Assembly: GCA_051000345.1 (NCBI GenBank) | Contig: JBPCOJ010000024.1 | Span: 1-58,110, forward strand | Length of the DNA: 58,110 nucleotides | Source of the DNA: JBHENC01 sp051000345 | GTDB lineage: Bacteria > Acidobacteriota > Blastocatellia > Pyrinomonadales > Pyrinomonadaceae | Direction: 5' to 3' | In this document: piece by piece, positions 49,564 to 58,110 of the stretch | Numbering within the stretch: position 1 is the first letter of the stretch | Layout: every line of letters starts with the position of its first letter | Program-made: the position numbers and the translations under genes | The notes under the pieces: model-generated | Told to the model about the DNA's origin: nothing | Database searches by the model: none | What the model saw: only the letters and a program-made list of their open reading frames with translations

Positions 49564-52359
49564 TTAATCACCGATTTGCGGCGACTGAAACGAGCGCAGC
49601 CGTAAGCTGTTCGTCACCACCGACACGCTCGATAAACTCATCGCCGCGCTCGCAATCACAGGCGACAGTAGCCAGCCCGTGAACGGGTACAACAAACCGG
49701 CGGCGACGGGAATGCCGATGATGTTGTAGATGAACGCCCAGAACAAATTTTGTTTGACGATGCGGATCGTTTGTTTGGAAAGCGCAATCGCCGTCACGAC
49801 GCCGCGCAAATCGCCGCGTATCAGCGTAATGTCCGAAGCCTCAATCGCTACGTCCGTGCCCGTGCCGATAGCGATGCCGACATCCGCTTGCGCGAGCGCG
49901 GGCGCATCGTTTATTCCGTCGCCGACCATGCCGACTATTCTTTTTTCGTTTTGGAGCCGCTTGATTTCGGCGGCCTTCCCTTCCGGTAAAACTTCCGCGA
50001 GCACGCGAGTGATGCCGACTTGTTTGGCGACGGCATCCGCCGTGCGTTGGTTGTCGCCCGTCATCATCACGACTTCAATTCCTAGCCGTTGCATCGCGCG
50101 GATAGCGTCCTTCGATTCGTGTTTGATTTCATCGGCGACGGCGATGATTCCGGCAAGCTTTCCATCAACGCTGACATACATCGGCGTCTTGCCTTCTGCC
50201 GCTAAAAGACTCGCCCGCTCGTCAAAGCCTTCGAGCATAATTTGCCTATCTCGCATCAGCTTCAAATTTCCGAGCAGCAAACGCCGCCCGTCAATCTCCG
50301 CCTCTAAGCCGTGTCCGGCGATGGCGTTAAAGTTCGAGACATCGCTCAACGCGATTCCCTGACTCTCTGCCGCGCCCACAATTGCCGATCCTAACGGATG
50401 CTCGCTCCCCTTCTCCGCCGAAGCCGCAAGGCGCAGCAACTCGCGCTCATTCATGTCGCCCGCCGCGAGCACGTTTGTCAGCGACGGTTGCCCTCTCGTG
50501 ATCGTGCCGGTCTTGTCGAGCACGATGGTATTCAGCTTGTGCGCCGTTTCCAGACTCTCGCCGCCTTTGATAAGAATGCCGTTCTCCGCGCCGCGCCCCG
50601 TGCCGACCATAATCGCCGTCGGCGTCGCAAGTCCGAGCGCGCATGGGCAAGCGATGATAAGCACCGCGACGAAGTTGACGAGCGCAAAAGTGAAGCGCGT
50701 TTCAACCGGCGCGGCGACAAACCAAACGACGAAGGTGGCGATGGCGATGCAGATGACGATGGGCGTGAAGATGCCGCTGATAACGTCAGCCGTGCGCGCA
50801 ATCGGCGCTTTCGAGCCTTGCGCGTCCTGCACGAGCTTGACGATTTGTTGCAGCGCAGTATCCTTGCCGACCTTCGTTGCCTGAAAGCGGAATGAGCCGG
50901 TTTTATTGAGCGTCGCGCCGAAGACTTCCGCGCCCGCCTGTTTTTCAATTGGCAAACTCTCGCCCGTCAGCATCGATTCGTCAATCGCCGACGATCCGTC
51001 TTGAACTACGCCGTCAACCGGAATCTTTTCGCCGGGACGCACCGTCACGATGTCTCCCGGCACGACCTCTTCAACAGCGATGTCTATCTCGCGCCCGTCA
51101 CGCATGACGCGGGCAGTCTTCGCTTGCAAGCCGACCAAACGCCTGATCGCATCGCTCGTGCTTCCCTTCGCGCGCGCTTCGAGCATTCTGCCCAAGAGTA
51201 TCAGCGCGATGATGACGCTTGCCGCTTCAAAGTAAACGGGGATCATCGGCACGCTCGTCTGCAACGCTTGCATCGTGCCGATCATTCCTGCCGCTCCCGT
51301 CATTGCGTCGCGCCCCGCCGCACTCTCAAAGAATTTCGGCGCAATCGTCGCGGTGATTGAGTAAAGAAAAGCCGCGCCCGTGCCTGTGGCGATGAGCGTG
51401 TTCATATCCGCCGCGCGATGACGGAACGCCGCCCACGCGCCGCGATAAAATTGCCCGCCGCAATAAAAAACGACGGGCGTCGTGAGGATGAGTTGCAGCC
51501 AGTTGACTCCCGCGAAATTAAACAGCGCGATGCGCCCGTGCGACATCGCAATCGTAAGAACGGGGAAGCTTAGAACGGCGGCAAGAATAAACTTACGCTT
51601 GAGATCGCGGTACTCCGCATCGCGCGCGGCTTGCTCTGACTCTTCCGCCGCCGCATGACCGCCCGCTCCCGCCGCCACGTCGCGCACCACATAGCCGAAA
51701 TCTTCAATCGCACGGCGAATCGCACGCACATCCGTTGCGCCCGGCAGATACTCTGTGCGGACTTCCATCGTGCTCAAATTAAAGTTCGCGCTGACGACGC
51801 CGCGAAGCGCATTCACATGCTTTTCCAAAGGCTGGCTCGAACCCGACGGGCGCGCCGAATCGTCAACGATGAAGTCCGCGCGAGCCGTCCCCGCCGTGCC
51901 GTAGCCGACATCCTTGACCGTCTCGATCAACTTGCCGACGCCCGTCGCCTGCGGATCATATTCTATGGTCGCGCGCGAGGTGGCGAAGTTGACGGAAGCC
52001 TTCCGCACGCCCTGCGCCTTCGACAATCCGCGTTCGATGCGGCGCGCGCACGCCGCACACGTCATGCCCGTGATCGGCAAGTCAATGCGCTCGCCCTCGC
52101 CGTCTGCCGTCGTGCGCGTGTGGCGATTACCGTTTAACGGCGCACCTTCGATAACGCCCGCCTGCGGCACGCTCGAACCGCTGTCAATCATGTTCGTGCC
52201 CGCATACTTCGCCGGAGCAGCATCGAACTTGCTTTGACAAGCCGTCGAACAGAAGAAATAAGTTTGCCCTAAGTATTCGCTTCGCCCTGCCGCATTCGCA
52301 GGATCAATCACCATGCCGCATACAGGGTCTTGCACCGATGTCGTCACATTCGTTTCCAT
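49564..52359 (-). CDS. copA: Copper-translocating P1B-type ATPase with YHS and HMA domains
   Basis: The 931-residue protein has, in order, an N-terminal YHS domain (DPVCGMVID, then FFCSTACQSKF, about residues 11-50) and an HMA domain with metal motif GMTCAACARRIE (about 97-160). A second HMA-like domain has lost its CxxC pair (about 180-240). Eight membrane helices follow, with TGES in LTGESLP, the ion site ACPCALGLATPTA, phosphorylation site DKTGTITRG, SEHPLG and GDGINDAPALAQAD. CPC and HMA point to Cu(I), possibly Ag(I), export. ATG 52359 opens the metal gene group and has an A/G-rich stretch upstream. Confidence 0.95.
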   Translation of the reverse strand: METNVTTSVQDPVCGMVIDPANAAGRSEYLGQTYFFCSTACQSKFDAAPAKYAGTNMIDSGSSVPQAGVIEGAPLNGNRHTRTTADGEGERIDLPITGMTCAACARRIERGLSKAQGVRKASVNFATSRATIEYDPQATGVGKLIETVKDVGYGTAGTARADFIVDDSARPSGSSQPLEKHVNALRGVVSANFNLSTMEVRTEYLPGATDVRAIRRAIEDFGYVVRDVAAGAGGHAAAEESEQAARDAEYRDLKRKFILAAVLSFPVLTIAMSHGRIALFNFAGVNWLQLILTTPVVFYCGGQFYRGAWAAFRHRAADMNTLIATGTGAAFLYSITATIAPKFFESAAGRDAMTGAAGMIGTMQALQTSVPMIPVYFEAASVIIALILLGRMLEARAKGSTSDAIRRLVGLQAKTARVMRDGREIDIAVEEVVPGDIVTVRPGEKIPVDGVVQDGSSAIDESMLTGESLPIEKQAGAEVFGATLNKTGSFRFQATKVGKDTALQQIVKLVQDAQGSKAPIARTADVISGIFTPIVICIAIATFVVWFVAAPVETRFTFALVNFVAVLIIACPCALGLATPTAIMVGTGRGAENGILIKGGESLETAHKLNTIVLDKTGTITRGQPSLTNVLAAGDMNERELLRLAASAEKGSEHPLGSAIVGAAESQGIALSDVSNFNAIAGHGLEAEIDGRRLLLGNLKLMRDRQIMLEGFDERASLLAAEGKTPMYVSVDGKLAGIIAVADEIKHESKDAIRAMQRLGIEVVMMTGDNQRTADAVAKQVGITRVLAEVLPEGKAAEIKRLQNEKRIVGMVGDGINDAPALAQADVGIAIGTGTDVAIEASDITLIRGDLRGVVTAIALSKQTIRIVKQNLFWAFIYNIIGIPVAAGLLYPFTGWLLSPVIASAAMSLSSVSVVTNSLRLRSFQSPQIGD

Positions 52360-52415
52360 AAAGCTTCTCTTGGCCTTCCGTAATTAACGCGGCTTCTTAT
52401 AGTAACAAAAGCAGG

Positions 52416-52934
52416 CTAAGAGTTTTTCGCCGGTGTGCGACGCGGCGCGCTCGAATGCCAATGAACAATCTGCCAGCGCCCGCTGCGTTCTTCGAGAATC
52501 GCCGTGCCTAAGCCGCCGCCGTCAACGTGGCGTTTCTCGATGTCTGCGGAGATTGCGTACTTGAAAGTCGCCCATGCAGTTTTGCCAGCCGTATGCACCT
52601 GAACGTCGGAGAGCGTGTACTTCGTGTTTTTCATCTCGCGCATCTCCGGCACGAGATGATGATCGCGGTAATCCGTCCAACCGTAATTAGCGTGCCCTTG
52701 CTCGAAGACGGTCAATGATTCATCGTTCGCCCACACTTTATTGAGCGCCGCAAGGTCTGCGCGCTCGAAGCCGAGCGTGCTTTGCGTCAACACATCGCGC
52801 ACAGCCTTTTCCGCATTCGCCTGTTGTGCGCTTGCCGTCGAACGAAACGCGGCAGCCGCACATGCGGCGAACACGAGAGCGATCAGACAGAACATCGCTT
52901 TACGTTTACTGAATTTAATCTGACTCTTCATCAT
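52416..52934 (-). CDS. Secreted NTF2-like (DUF4440/SnoaL) protein
   Basis: The 172-residue product has a signal peptide (KFSKRKAMFCLIALVFAACA, cleaved near AQQA). An NTF2-like domain follows with VRDVLTQSTLGFERADLAAL, TVFEQGHANYGWTDYRDHHL and RSGRWQIVHWHSS. The fold usually binds small hydrophobic ligands or acts as an accessory domain; no catalytic role is visible. It lies between the broken RND pump and CopA and may be a periplasmic metal-stress protein. ATG 52934 and ATG 52931 are both possible starts; GGAG is upstream. Confidence 0.78.
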   Translation of the reverse strand: MMKSQIKFSKRKAMFCLIALVFAACAAAAFRSTASAQQANAEKAVRDVLTQSTLGFERADLAALNKVWANDESLTVFEQGHANYGWTDYRDHHLVPEMREMKNTKYTLSDVQVHTAGKTAWATFKYAISADIEKRHVDGGGLGTAILEERSGRWQIVHWHSSAPRRTPAKNS

Positions 52935-52976
52935 TGCGGATTCTCCTTAGAAACGGATTCGTGTAAATCTAATTCT

Positions 52977-54304
52977 TCAATCGCCGGTCACTAATTCCGG
53001 GCGCGTCAGCTTTTCTGAAAACGGCGGCACATCCTTTTCCGGTTGCAGTTCCTCGCCGAACTCATCTGTCTTGATGCCAGCGCGCGCCGCATCGCGTTCT
53101 CGAATAATGCGCGCCGCAATATGATGCCCGTATTTGTAAAAGACCGCTGGCGTAACGAGTTGATCTAAAAGCGTCGAGGTTAAGATGCCGCCGAGCACCA
53201 CGACCGCGAGCGGGTGCAAGATTTCCTTGCCCGGCGCGCCCGCCGCAAGCGCGAGTGGAATCAGCGATAGCCCTGCGGTGAGCGCCGTCATCAGCACAGG
53301 TACTAATCTTTCAAGCGAGCCGCGAACGATCAGGTGCTCCGAAAACTCTTCGCCTTCTTCGCGCAGCAGATGCAGATAATGAGAGATCATCATGATGCCG
53401 TTGCGCGAAGTGATGCCGACGAGCGAGATGAAGCCGACGAGCGTGGCGACGGAGAAGACGCCGCCCGTCAAAAGCATCGCAAAGATTGCGCCAATCAGCG
53501 CGAGCGGAATGTTAATCATCACCTGCAAAGCCGAGCGCCAATCGCCGAGCGCCTTCAGCAATAAAAAGAAGATCGCAACGAGAGAGAACCTCGTCAGCAC
53601 AGACAAGCGCTTTGTCGCTTCCTGCTGCGCCTCGAATTGCCCGCCGTACTCTATGAAATAACCTTCCGGCAGTTGCACCTGTGCCTTGATGCGCTGCTGC
53701 ATGTCCTTCACAATCGAGCCGAGGTCGCGCCCCGCTGTGTTGGACGAAACGACGATGCGGCGCTGCGTGTTCTCGCGCAGGACTTGGTTCGGCCCCGGAA
53801 TGCGCTCGATGTCGGCAACTGCCGAGACGGGAATCTGCGTGCCTTGCGGCGTATCGACGGTTGCACTGCGAAGCGCGTCCAAGTTGCCGCGAGATTGGTC
53901 ATCGAAGCGCACTACGACATCGTAGCGGCGCTGCCCTTCGACGGCTTCGGAAACAGTCTTGCCGTTCAAGGCCGTCTCCAGCGTTTCCGCGATTTCGCCG
54001 GGTTGCAAGCCGTACTGCGCGGCGGCAGTGCGGTTGACGTTAAAGCGCACCTGCGGAATCAAAACTTGCTTCTCGATTGCGACATCGGCTGCGCCCTCGA
54101 CGGTGCTCATCACGTTTCTGATTTCTTCAGCTTTTGCGCGCAGCACTCCCAAATCGTCGCCGAAAAGTTTGACGGCGATTTGCGCCCGCACGCCGGATTG
54201 CAGATGGTCTATGCGATGCGAAATCGGTTGCCCGACGTTGACGTTGATGCCGGGAATGATTGCCAGCTTATCACGTATGTCGTGCAGGATGTCTTCGCGC
54301 GAGC
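52977..54304 (-). pseudogene. C-terminal half of a CzcA/CusA-type RND efflux pump
   Basis: The piece of about 440 residues reads REDILHDIRDKLAIIPG and continues with VGQPISHRIDHLQSGVRAQI, DDLGVL, and the last membrane bundle (LVGFISLVGITSRNGIMMIS, PLALAAGAPGKEI). It equals roughly the last 42 percent of a 1,040-residue pump. Upstream, the frame breaks at about 54305 into the next pump fragment. The pieces do not rebuild a functional pump, because about 200 residues between them and the whole N-terminal half are missing. A weak in-frame start at 54317 exists but has no biological meaning. Confidence 0.85.
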
Positions 54305-54526
54305 AGCCGCCCTTCAATGCCGGTCAAAGCGAAAAGCGGAACGAAGACCAGCGCAACGATGAACGTCGCATACACGATGCTCGAACGAATCTCCAGCGAC
54401 GCACGATAGATAACTCGCAGCGCAGGCTTCGGTTGTTCAAGCAGGCGGTTTTCGCGCAGGCGGCGGAAGATATTTTCGATGTCAACGATGGAGTCGTCAA
54501 CGAGTTCACCGATGGCGACGGCAAGG
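54305..54526 (-). pseudogene. Middle fragment of the CzcA/CusA-type RND pump
   Basis: Read in its own frame this 74-residue piece is unmistakable pump sequence: LAVAIGELVDDSIVDIENIF, then PKPALRVIYRASLEIRSS and IVALVFVPLFALTGIEGRL. It has pump membrane helix 4 and part of the docking region. Its upstream neighbour is a different gene in another frame, and its downstream neighbour is pump sequence in a third frame. About 200 residues are missing at the downstream junction. Confidence 0.8.
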
Positions 54527-55166
54527 CGGCGAGGCCGAGCCAGAAAGCCCAGTTGACGGGCGCGCTCGAAATGCTCACGGGAAAGTCTGCGCTGAACTGA
54601 CGGTTGTCGCTCGTGCGCACATCGAAGATGAGTTTGTATTCGCCGCCGTCGCGGAAGGCGTAGTGAACTCCGTAAGAGCCGGGTGTTCCTTCGCCGTGCG
54701 TAGCGAGATTGTTTGCGACGACTGCACCGGCGGCGGTGGTCACGCGCGCCGTTACCTTCGCCGCTTCAATCGGCAGCGCGCCGCTTCCGCTAAAGCCGCC
54801 TTCGACTTGCTCGGAAAGGTCGGCGGCGAACTGCGCTTCTTCTCCGGCGCGCGGATCGGGCGGCGTTTGTCGCAGGCGCGCCTTGAACTGTCCATCGGGC
54901 GTTTGCACATTGCGCTCGGCGGTGCGAACGGGAGCAATGGCAGCGGCCTTTCCGGTTTGCGGCTGTGCTTGCTGCTGTGTTTTCTGATCGCCGTGATCCT
55001 CGCCGCCGTGCGCGCTCACAAGATGCGCTGCGGGCATTATCAGGAACGCGAAGAAGAAGCAGGCGACTGCCGCAAGCAGCACGAGAAACGCGCGACGATA
55101 ATCGCGCGTCTCCGCGACTGCCCGATGCTCCGGCTCATGTTTGATTGTCGGTTTCCGTATTCGCAT
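54527..55166 (-). pseudogene. FixH/YtkA-like membrane protein, 3' end replaced by pump sequence
   Basis: From ATG 55166 about 213 residues read as one protein. A basic N-terminus with one membrane segment (FLVLLAAVACFFFAFLIM) is followed by a His/Asp stretch (HGGEDHGD) and a beta domain like FixH/YtkA (FKARLRQTPPDPRAGEEAQF, GSYGVHYAFRDGGEYKLIF). A second hydrophobic segment begins at PVNWAFWLGLA, where the frame enters the CzcA fragment. The family suggests a periplasmic accessory factor for metal or copper. The natural C-terminus is lost. It starts 2 bp after the fragment upstream. Confidence 0.65.
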
Positions 55167-55168
55167 TG

Positions 55169-55615
55169 TCAGTGTGCGTGCGCGCTGCCGTAAAGGGTCT
55201 GCATCATCATGATGTCAACGTGAATTGCCGAAGCGATTGACTTGGCGGTTGCTTCGTCAACGCCCTGCGCTTTGAGGTCGCCGCCGATTCGATATTTATC
55301 GTCGTGGCTTTTGCCTTTGAATTGATCGAGAAAGGTTTGCGGCACTCCCTCTCCGCGCACTTCCTTAATGAACGGCAGCCCGTCGCGGCTCTCGTAAACG
55401 ACAACCATCTGTTTGCCATTGGCTTCGACGACTGTCGCTGCTCCCGTTTGCTTGCGCGTTCCGCCGCTCGTCGAGAAGGCCAGATACGAGTGGTGATCCG
55501 TGTCGGGAGCTTTGCTGCCCGTCTCCTTTTCAATCGAGGCGATTTGCGCGGGCGTCAAATCCTTGTGCTGTTTTGTGATAGATTGCGCGTCGGGCAATGC
55601 GGCGCGCACGCGCAT
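55169..55615 (-). pseudogene. C-terminal fragment, possibly FMN-binding-domain-like
   Basis: The 148-residue frame starts at an ATG that overlaps the TolC fragment. The text (KDLTPAQIASIEKETGSKAP, VVEANGKQMVVVYESRDGLP, FKGKSHDDKYRIGGDLKAQG) resembles the periplasmic FMN-binding-like proteins next to metal-efflux operons. An N-terminal signal peptide expected of a periplasmic protein is lacking, so the gene seems to have lost its 5' part. Family assignment is weak; full secreted members would carry 40-60 more residues. Confidence 0.5.
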
Positions 55616-56213
55616 ATGACGAGCGGACTTCCGCCGCGAAACGCCGTTCGAGCGCCAGCACTTCGGCGCGCGACTGTTCTAGTTCAGCGCGCGCGACTTC
55701 GACGCGCTTGCGCCGTTTGCCACCCGTTTCAAAGATTTGCGAGACGCCGACATCGAGTTGGCTTTCAGCTTCGCCGCCGAGAAAGCGCGCCGAGCCGTAT
55801 TCCGTTTCGAGCGTCGGATTCGGCCTCAAGCCGGATTGAATCAAACGCCCTTCGGCAATGGCTAAACGCTGGCGCGCGGCGAGCAAATCGGCGCGGCGCT
55901 CGAACCCCGTCGAGACCAACCGCTCAATGCTCATCCCTGTCGGATCGAGAAATTGCGACGACGAAAGTTGTGATTGCTGAAGCGTAGTCGTTGCCGCCTG
56001 CCCTGCGCCCGCAGCACCGGCTTCTCTGCCGCCGGGCGGCGCGGGTTGTTGCGTGGGCGACGTGCCAGAACGCGTTGTCGTAGAGCCGGATGGGGGCAGA
56101 GTTTGGCTTGATGTCTGACCGGACGTTTGCGCCCACGATGCCGGAGCATTGAGCGCGAGGGTTACGATGATTAAAACTTTTGATAACCGCCGCCGAGTCG
56201 TTCGTGACTTCAC
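55616..56213 (-). pseudogene. N-terminal half of a TolC-type outer membrane efflux protein
   Basis: From GTG 56213 about 199 residues show a signal peptide (VLIIVTLALNAPASWAQ), a Gly/Thr/Ser-rich linker and the first TolC repeat: ERRADLLAARQRLAIAEG, GLRPNPTLETEYGSARFLGG, QIFETGGKRRKRVEVARAEL. Full TolC proteins have 420-480 residues and two repeats. Here the second half is missing and the frame runs into the fragment downstream near 55612. In intact operons this gene is followed by a CusB-type adaptor and the pump; no adaptor is present in this window. Confidence 0.8.
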
Positions 56214-56456
56214 CCCTGTTATTTCCCAACTTCCGGCAGGCGGAAATTACACTTGATGTCTGTTTACACACAGCCGCTGTTTGTTTTCAGGCAGCGAGCT
56301 TTAGCAAGTTCTATTGCTTTGCCCGTGCGCCGAAGCATAGCGACGCCGCTAATTTCCCGATTTGAATTTCCGGTTCGATTACCGGGCGAATCTATAATCT
56401 CAAAGTGAACCACTACCGAACCCTCATAGCAATCATCGTGCATACGAAAACGTCGG

Positions 56457-56502
56457 CTTCCTTAGACGAAGGAAGACAAATAACCACTGAAAACAGTTAT
56501 TT
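56457..56502 (+). promoter_or_regulatory. Two hairpins ahead of the repeat protein; gap 56214-56562
   Basis: CTTCCTT-agacg-AAGGAAG (56457-56475) and AAATAAC, 11-nt centre, GTTATTT (56478-56502) lie back to back, 60 bp upstream of the repeat-protein start. They may be an operator pair or a structured 5' UTR. No gene was recognised in the rest of the 349-bp gap. Confidence 0.4.
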
Positions 56503-56562
56503 AACGCCCGCACAGCTCCGGCATAAAATTTGCTCTTTCCTTTTTCAAGGGAGGATCGAGTT

Positions 56563-57399
56563 ATGAAAATAAATCTTTTGAAAAACAAGTTCGGTGGAAC
56601 GCTTGTCGCTTTTTCGTTGATCTTCGGCGCGACTTTAATCGCCGGTGCGACTACTGCCCGCGCGCAGTATCGCAATGATCGCTACGGGCGCTACGGCAAC
56701 GGCAATGATGTTTACCGTATAGCGCAGGATCAAGGCTACCGCGACGGCCTAGACCACGGCGCTGAACATGCGCGGGACAGAGGCCGCTTCGATCCCGAAG
56801 GCACGAGCCACTACAAAAATGCTACGGAAGGTTACCGCTCCTCCTACGGCAATAAAGATGCCTACAAACAGGCTTACCGTGAAGGATTTCGTCGCGGCTA
56901 CGACGAAGGCTACCGCCAGAGCAGCGGCGGCAACGGCGGCTATGATCGCAGCCGCAACAGTGGAAACGATCCTTACTACCGCAATGACCGTGGAAACGAT
57001 CCCTACTATCGCAATGGTAATGGAAACGATCCTTACCATCGCAACGACGATCCCTATTACAGAAACGGCGGCTCGCGCAATAACGGCGGCTACGGCAATG
57101 ACGTTTACAGGATAGCGCAGGAACAGGGCTATCGTGACGGCGTAGCTCACGGAGCCGAACACGCGCGCAACCGTGACCGTTACAATCCTGAAGGCACGAG
57201 CCACTACAAGAATGCCGATAGTGGTTACCGTTCCGAGTACGGCAACAAGGATGCTTACAGACAGGCTTACCGCGAGGGCTTCAAGAGCGGATACGATGAA
57301 GGCTATCGCAGTTCGGGCAACAACGGTAGATACGGACGCCGCAATTCGCGCAGCCGCACGGCAGACATTCTGGGCGGCATTCTCGGAGGGCGGCCTTAA
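56563..57399 (+). CDS. Secreted Asn/Gly/Tyr/Arg-rich protein with duplicated 75-residue unit
   Basis: The 278-residue protein has a signal peptide (about residues 1-34, ending ARA-Q). Two similar units of about 75 residues follow (near 48-122 and 178-253), each with GNDVYRIAQ-x-QGYRDG, then HGAEHAR, EGTSHYKN, YGNKDAY-x-QAYREGF and GYDEGYR. Between them is a low-complexity linker of GNDPYYRN-type repeats, and the C-terminus ends in DILGGILGGRP. No family with known function was recognised; a surface, matrix or desiccation-type protein is a guess. GGGAGGA stands before ATG 56563, indicating strong translation. A very strong terminator follows. Confidence 0.82.
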   Translation: MKINLLKNKFGGTLVAFSLIFGATLIAGATTARAQYRNDRYGRYGNGNDVYRIAQDQGYRDGLDHGAEHARDRGRFDPEGTSHYKNATEGYRSSYGNKDAYKQAYREGFRRGYDEGYRQSSGGNGGYDRSRNSGNDPYYRNDRGNDPYYRNGNGNDPYHRNDDPYYRNGGSRNNGGYGNDVYRIAQEQGYRDGVAHGAEHARNRDRYNPEGTSHYKNADSGYRSEYGNKDAYRQAYREGFKSGYDEGYRSSGNNGRYGRRNSRSRTADILGGILGGRP

Positions 57400-57480
57400 A
57401 CCTTAATCGAGTTAGCAAGTATCGCTGTCCATAATTGAACAAGATCGGTTGCTTCTTCCTAACGGATTAAGCGACCGTAA

Positions 57481-57530
57481 AATAAGACCCGGATGTGAAG
57501 GGGAGAGCACATCCGGGTCTTATTTTTTTC
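57481..57530 (+). terminator. Strong Rho-independent terminator; gap 57400-57759
   Basis: AATAAGACCCGGATGTG (57481-57497) and CACATCCGGGTCTTATT (57508-57524) form a perfect 17-bp stem with a 10-nt loop, followed by TTTTTC. It ends the repeat-protein transcript. The remaining gap to 57759 holds the start region of the next gene and no other recognisable gene. Confidence 0.95.
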
Positions 57531-57759
57531 AAACAAATTGAATCACAACGTTTGCGCCAAACCATATTTTACTCGTATGCGCCGAACAAGCGTTATGAGT
57601 GGCGTCGCCGTTTCTTCCGGCATGAAATCGTTTTGTGACATCGAAGGTTGTGCCGCACAACGGCTCGACCGGCAGCCGTTTTAACGAGTTGTTTACATGA
57701 ATTTGTTCGAGGAGTATAACAAAAGCAACGCAAGGATTTCAGAGGTCAGGGAGCTTATT

Positions 57760-58110
57760 ATGAAACGAGAAGCCGGAAGCGCCGAAGCCGATTCGACTGC
57801 GGAGGCGGTTGACTTTCAACAGTCGCCCGAGTTTGTCAACGATAAAATCGAGGAGACGGACAACTTTTTATCGGACGATGGCGAGGCACGCCGCCTCTTT
57901 TTGAAACACACATTGATCGCGGGTGGCGGATTGGCGGCGGCGAATCTATTGCTGAACTACAAAAACACGGCACAGGCTCAAACGATGACGGCGGGCGCGC
58001 CTGTCTCTCGAACAGCAACGCAAGCGGCTTCGATGAAGGCGCTGCCCGTGACGCTGAAGGTCAACGGCAAAGCGTATCGTTTAATGTTGGAGCCGCAAGT
58101 AACCGTGCTC
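57760..58110 (+). CDS. Tat-exported (2Fe-2S) subunit of a molybdenum hydroxylase, partial at right edge
   Basis: 117 residues are visible before the window ends. A long acidic N-terminus leads to a twin-arginine signal (ARRLFLKHTLIAGGGLAA, with RRLFLK as the core) and an Ala-rich stretch. The beginning of a ferredoxin-like domain follows (LPVTLKVNGKAYRLMLEPQV), typical of the small subunit of xanthine dehydrogenase/isoquinoline oxidoreductase-type enzymes. The first Cys cluster lies beyond the window. ATG 57760 has CAGGGAG upstream; ATG 57697 is in frame and possible. The position of the Tat motif after about 45 residues is unusual but fits a cytoplasm-folded cofactor enzyme. Confidence 0.8.
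   Translation, partial: MKREAGSAEADSTAEAVDFQQSPEFVNDKIEETDNFLSDDGEARRLFLKHTLIAGGGLAAANLLLNYKNTAQAQTMTAGAPVSRTATQAASMKALPVTLKVNGKAYRLMLEPQVTVL

Noticed and set aside
49730..50362. 210-codon frame opposite copA
   Set aside because: Antisense to a fully conserved ATPase; low-complexity Ser/Ala text.
53637..54362. 241-codon plus-strand frame across the CzcA pieces
   Set aside because: Antisense shadow; no domain and no ribosome site.
56950..57070. CRISPR-like short repeats
   Set aside because: These are in-frame GNDPYYRN codon repeats inside a protein, without equal spacers or palindromic repeat ends.

Overview
The window looks like a chromosomal segment of an Acidobacteriota bacterium, most likely class Blastocatellia. 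That placement is an inference from two very large Oar-type TonB-dependent receptors with an N-terminal carboxypeptidase-regulatory-like domain, many secreted peptidases and serine hydrolases, GC-rich codon use and mostly monocistronic or short operons. No rRNA or tRNA gene and no CRISPR array was seen.

Layout. 1-600: the 3' end of an IS transposase abutting a 5'-truncated esterase. 700-8.5 kb: a membrane acyltransferase-like protein, a flavin-binding PPOX protein divergent from a MocR-type PLP regulator, a DapB-like dehydrogenase, a class V aminotransferase, and a diaminopimelate decarboxylase with a TTG start. 8.5-22 kb: secreted catabolic enzymes (GH2 exo-glucosaminidase, M14 carboxypeptidase, S12 hydrolase, S9 peptidase, amidohydrolase) and the first TonB receptor. 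22.4-43.7 kb: a muropeptide and amino-sugar salvage locus: SIS-type GlcN-6-P deaminase candidate, LD-carboxypeptidase, LysR regulator, BadF-type sugar kinase, MurQ, GH3 NagZ, a fusion of an AmiE-like serine hydrolase with a NamZ (GH171/DUF1343) exo-muramidase, a second TonB receptor, NagA, a class-A-like serine hydrolase and a Na+/solute symporter. Together these can plausibly import peptidoglycan fragments, strip peptide and sugars, phosphorylate GlcNAc and MurNAc, and feed fructose-6-P. Two insertions interrupt this locus. One is a 99-bp IS903-like miniature element in the last codons of the second TonB receptor. The other is a 3,187-bp IS1595-type transposon with 24-bp perfect inverted repeats and an 8-bp target duplication, which carries a four-gene passenger operon of unknown function behind a densely palindromic promoter.

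43.9-56.2 kb: a metal-handling region on the minus strand (TolC and CzcA remnants, CopA P-type ATPase with YHS domain, two CDF transporters, MFS exporter, cupredoxin) plus a DUF433/DUF5615 toxin-antitoxin-like pair. It contains four internal junctions where halves of different genes, or distant parts of one gene, are joined out of frame. This means either genome decay by deletion or assembly error. 56.5-58.1 kb: a secreted Asn/Gly/Tyr-rich duplicated-repeat protein with a very strong terminator, then the start of a Tat-exported 2Fe-2S subunit of a molybdenum hydroxylase, cut off by the window end.

The best candidate for an undescribed system is the IS1595 passenger operon. The AmiE-NamZ fusion and the miniature element that rewrites a TonB receptor C-terminus are the next most interesting.
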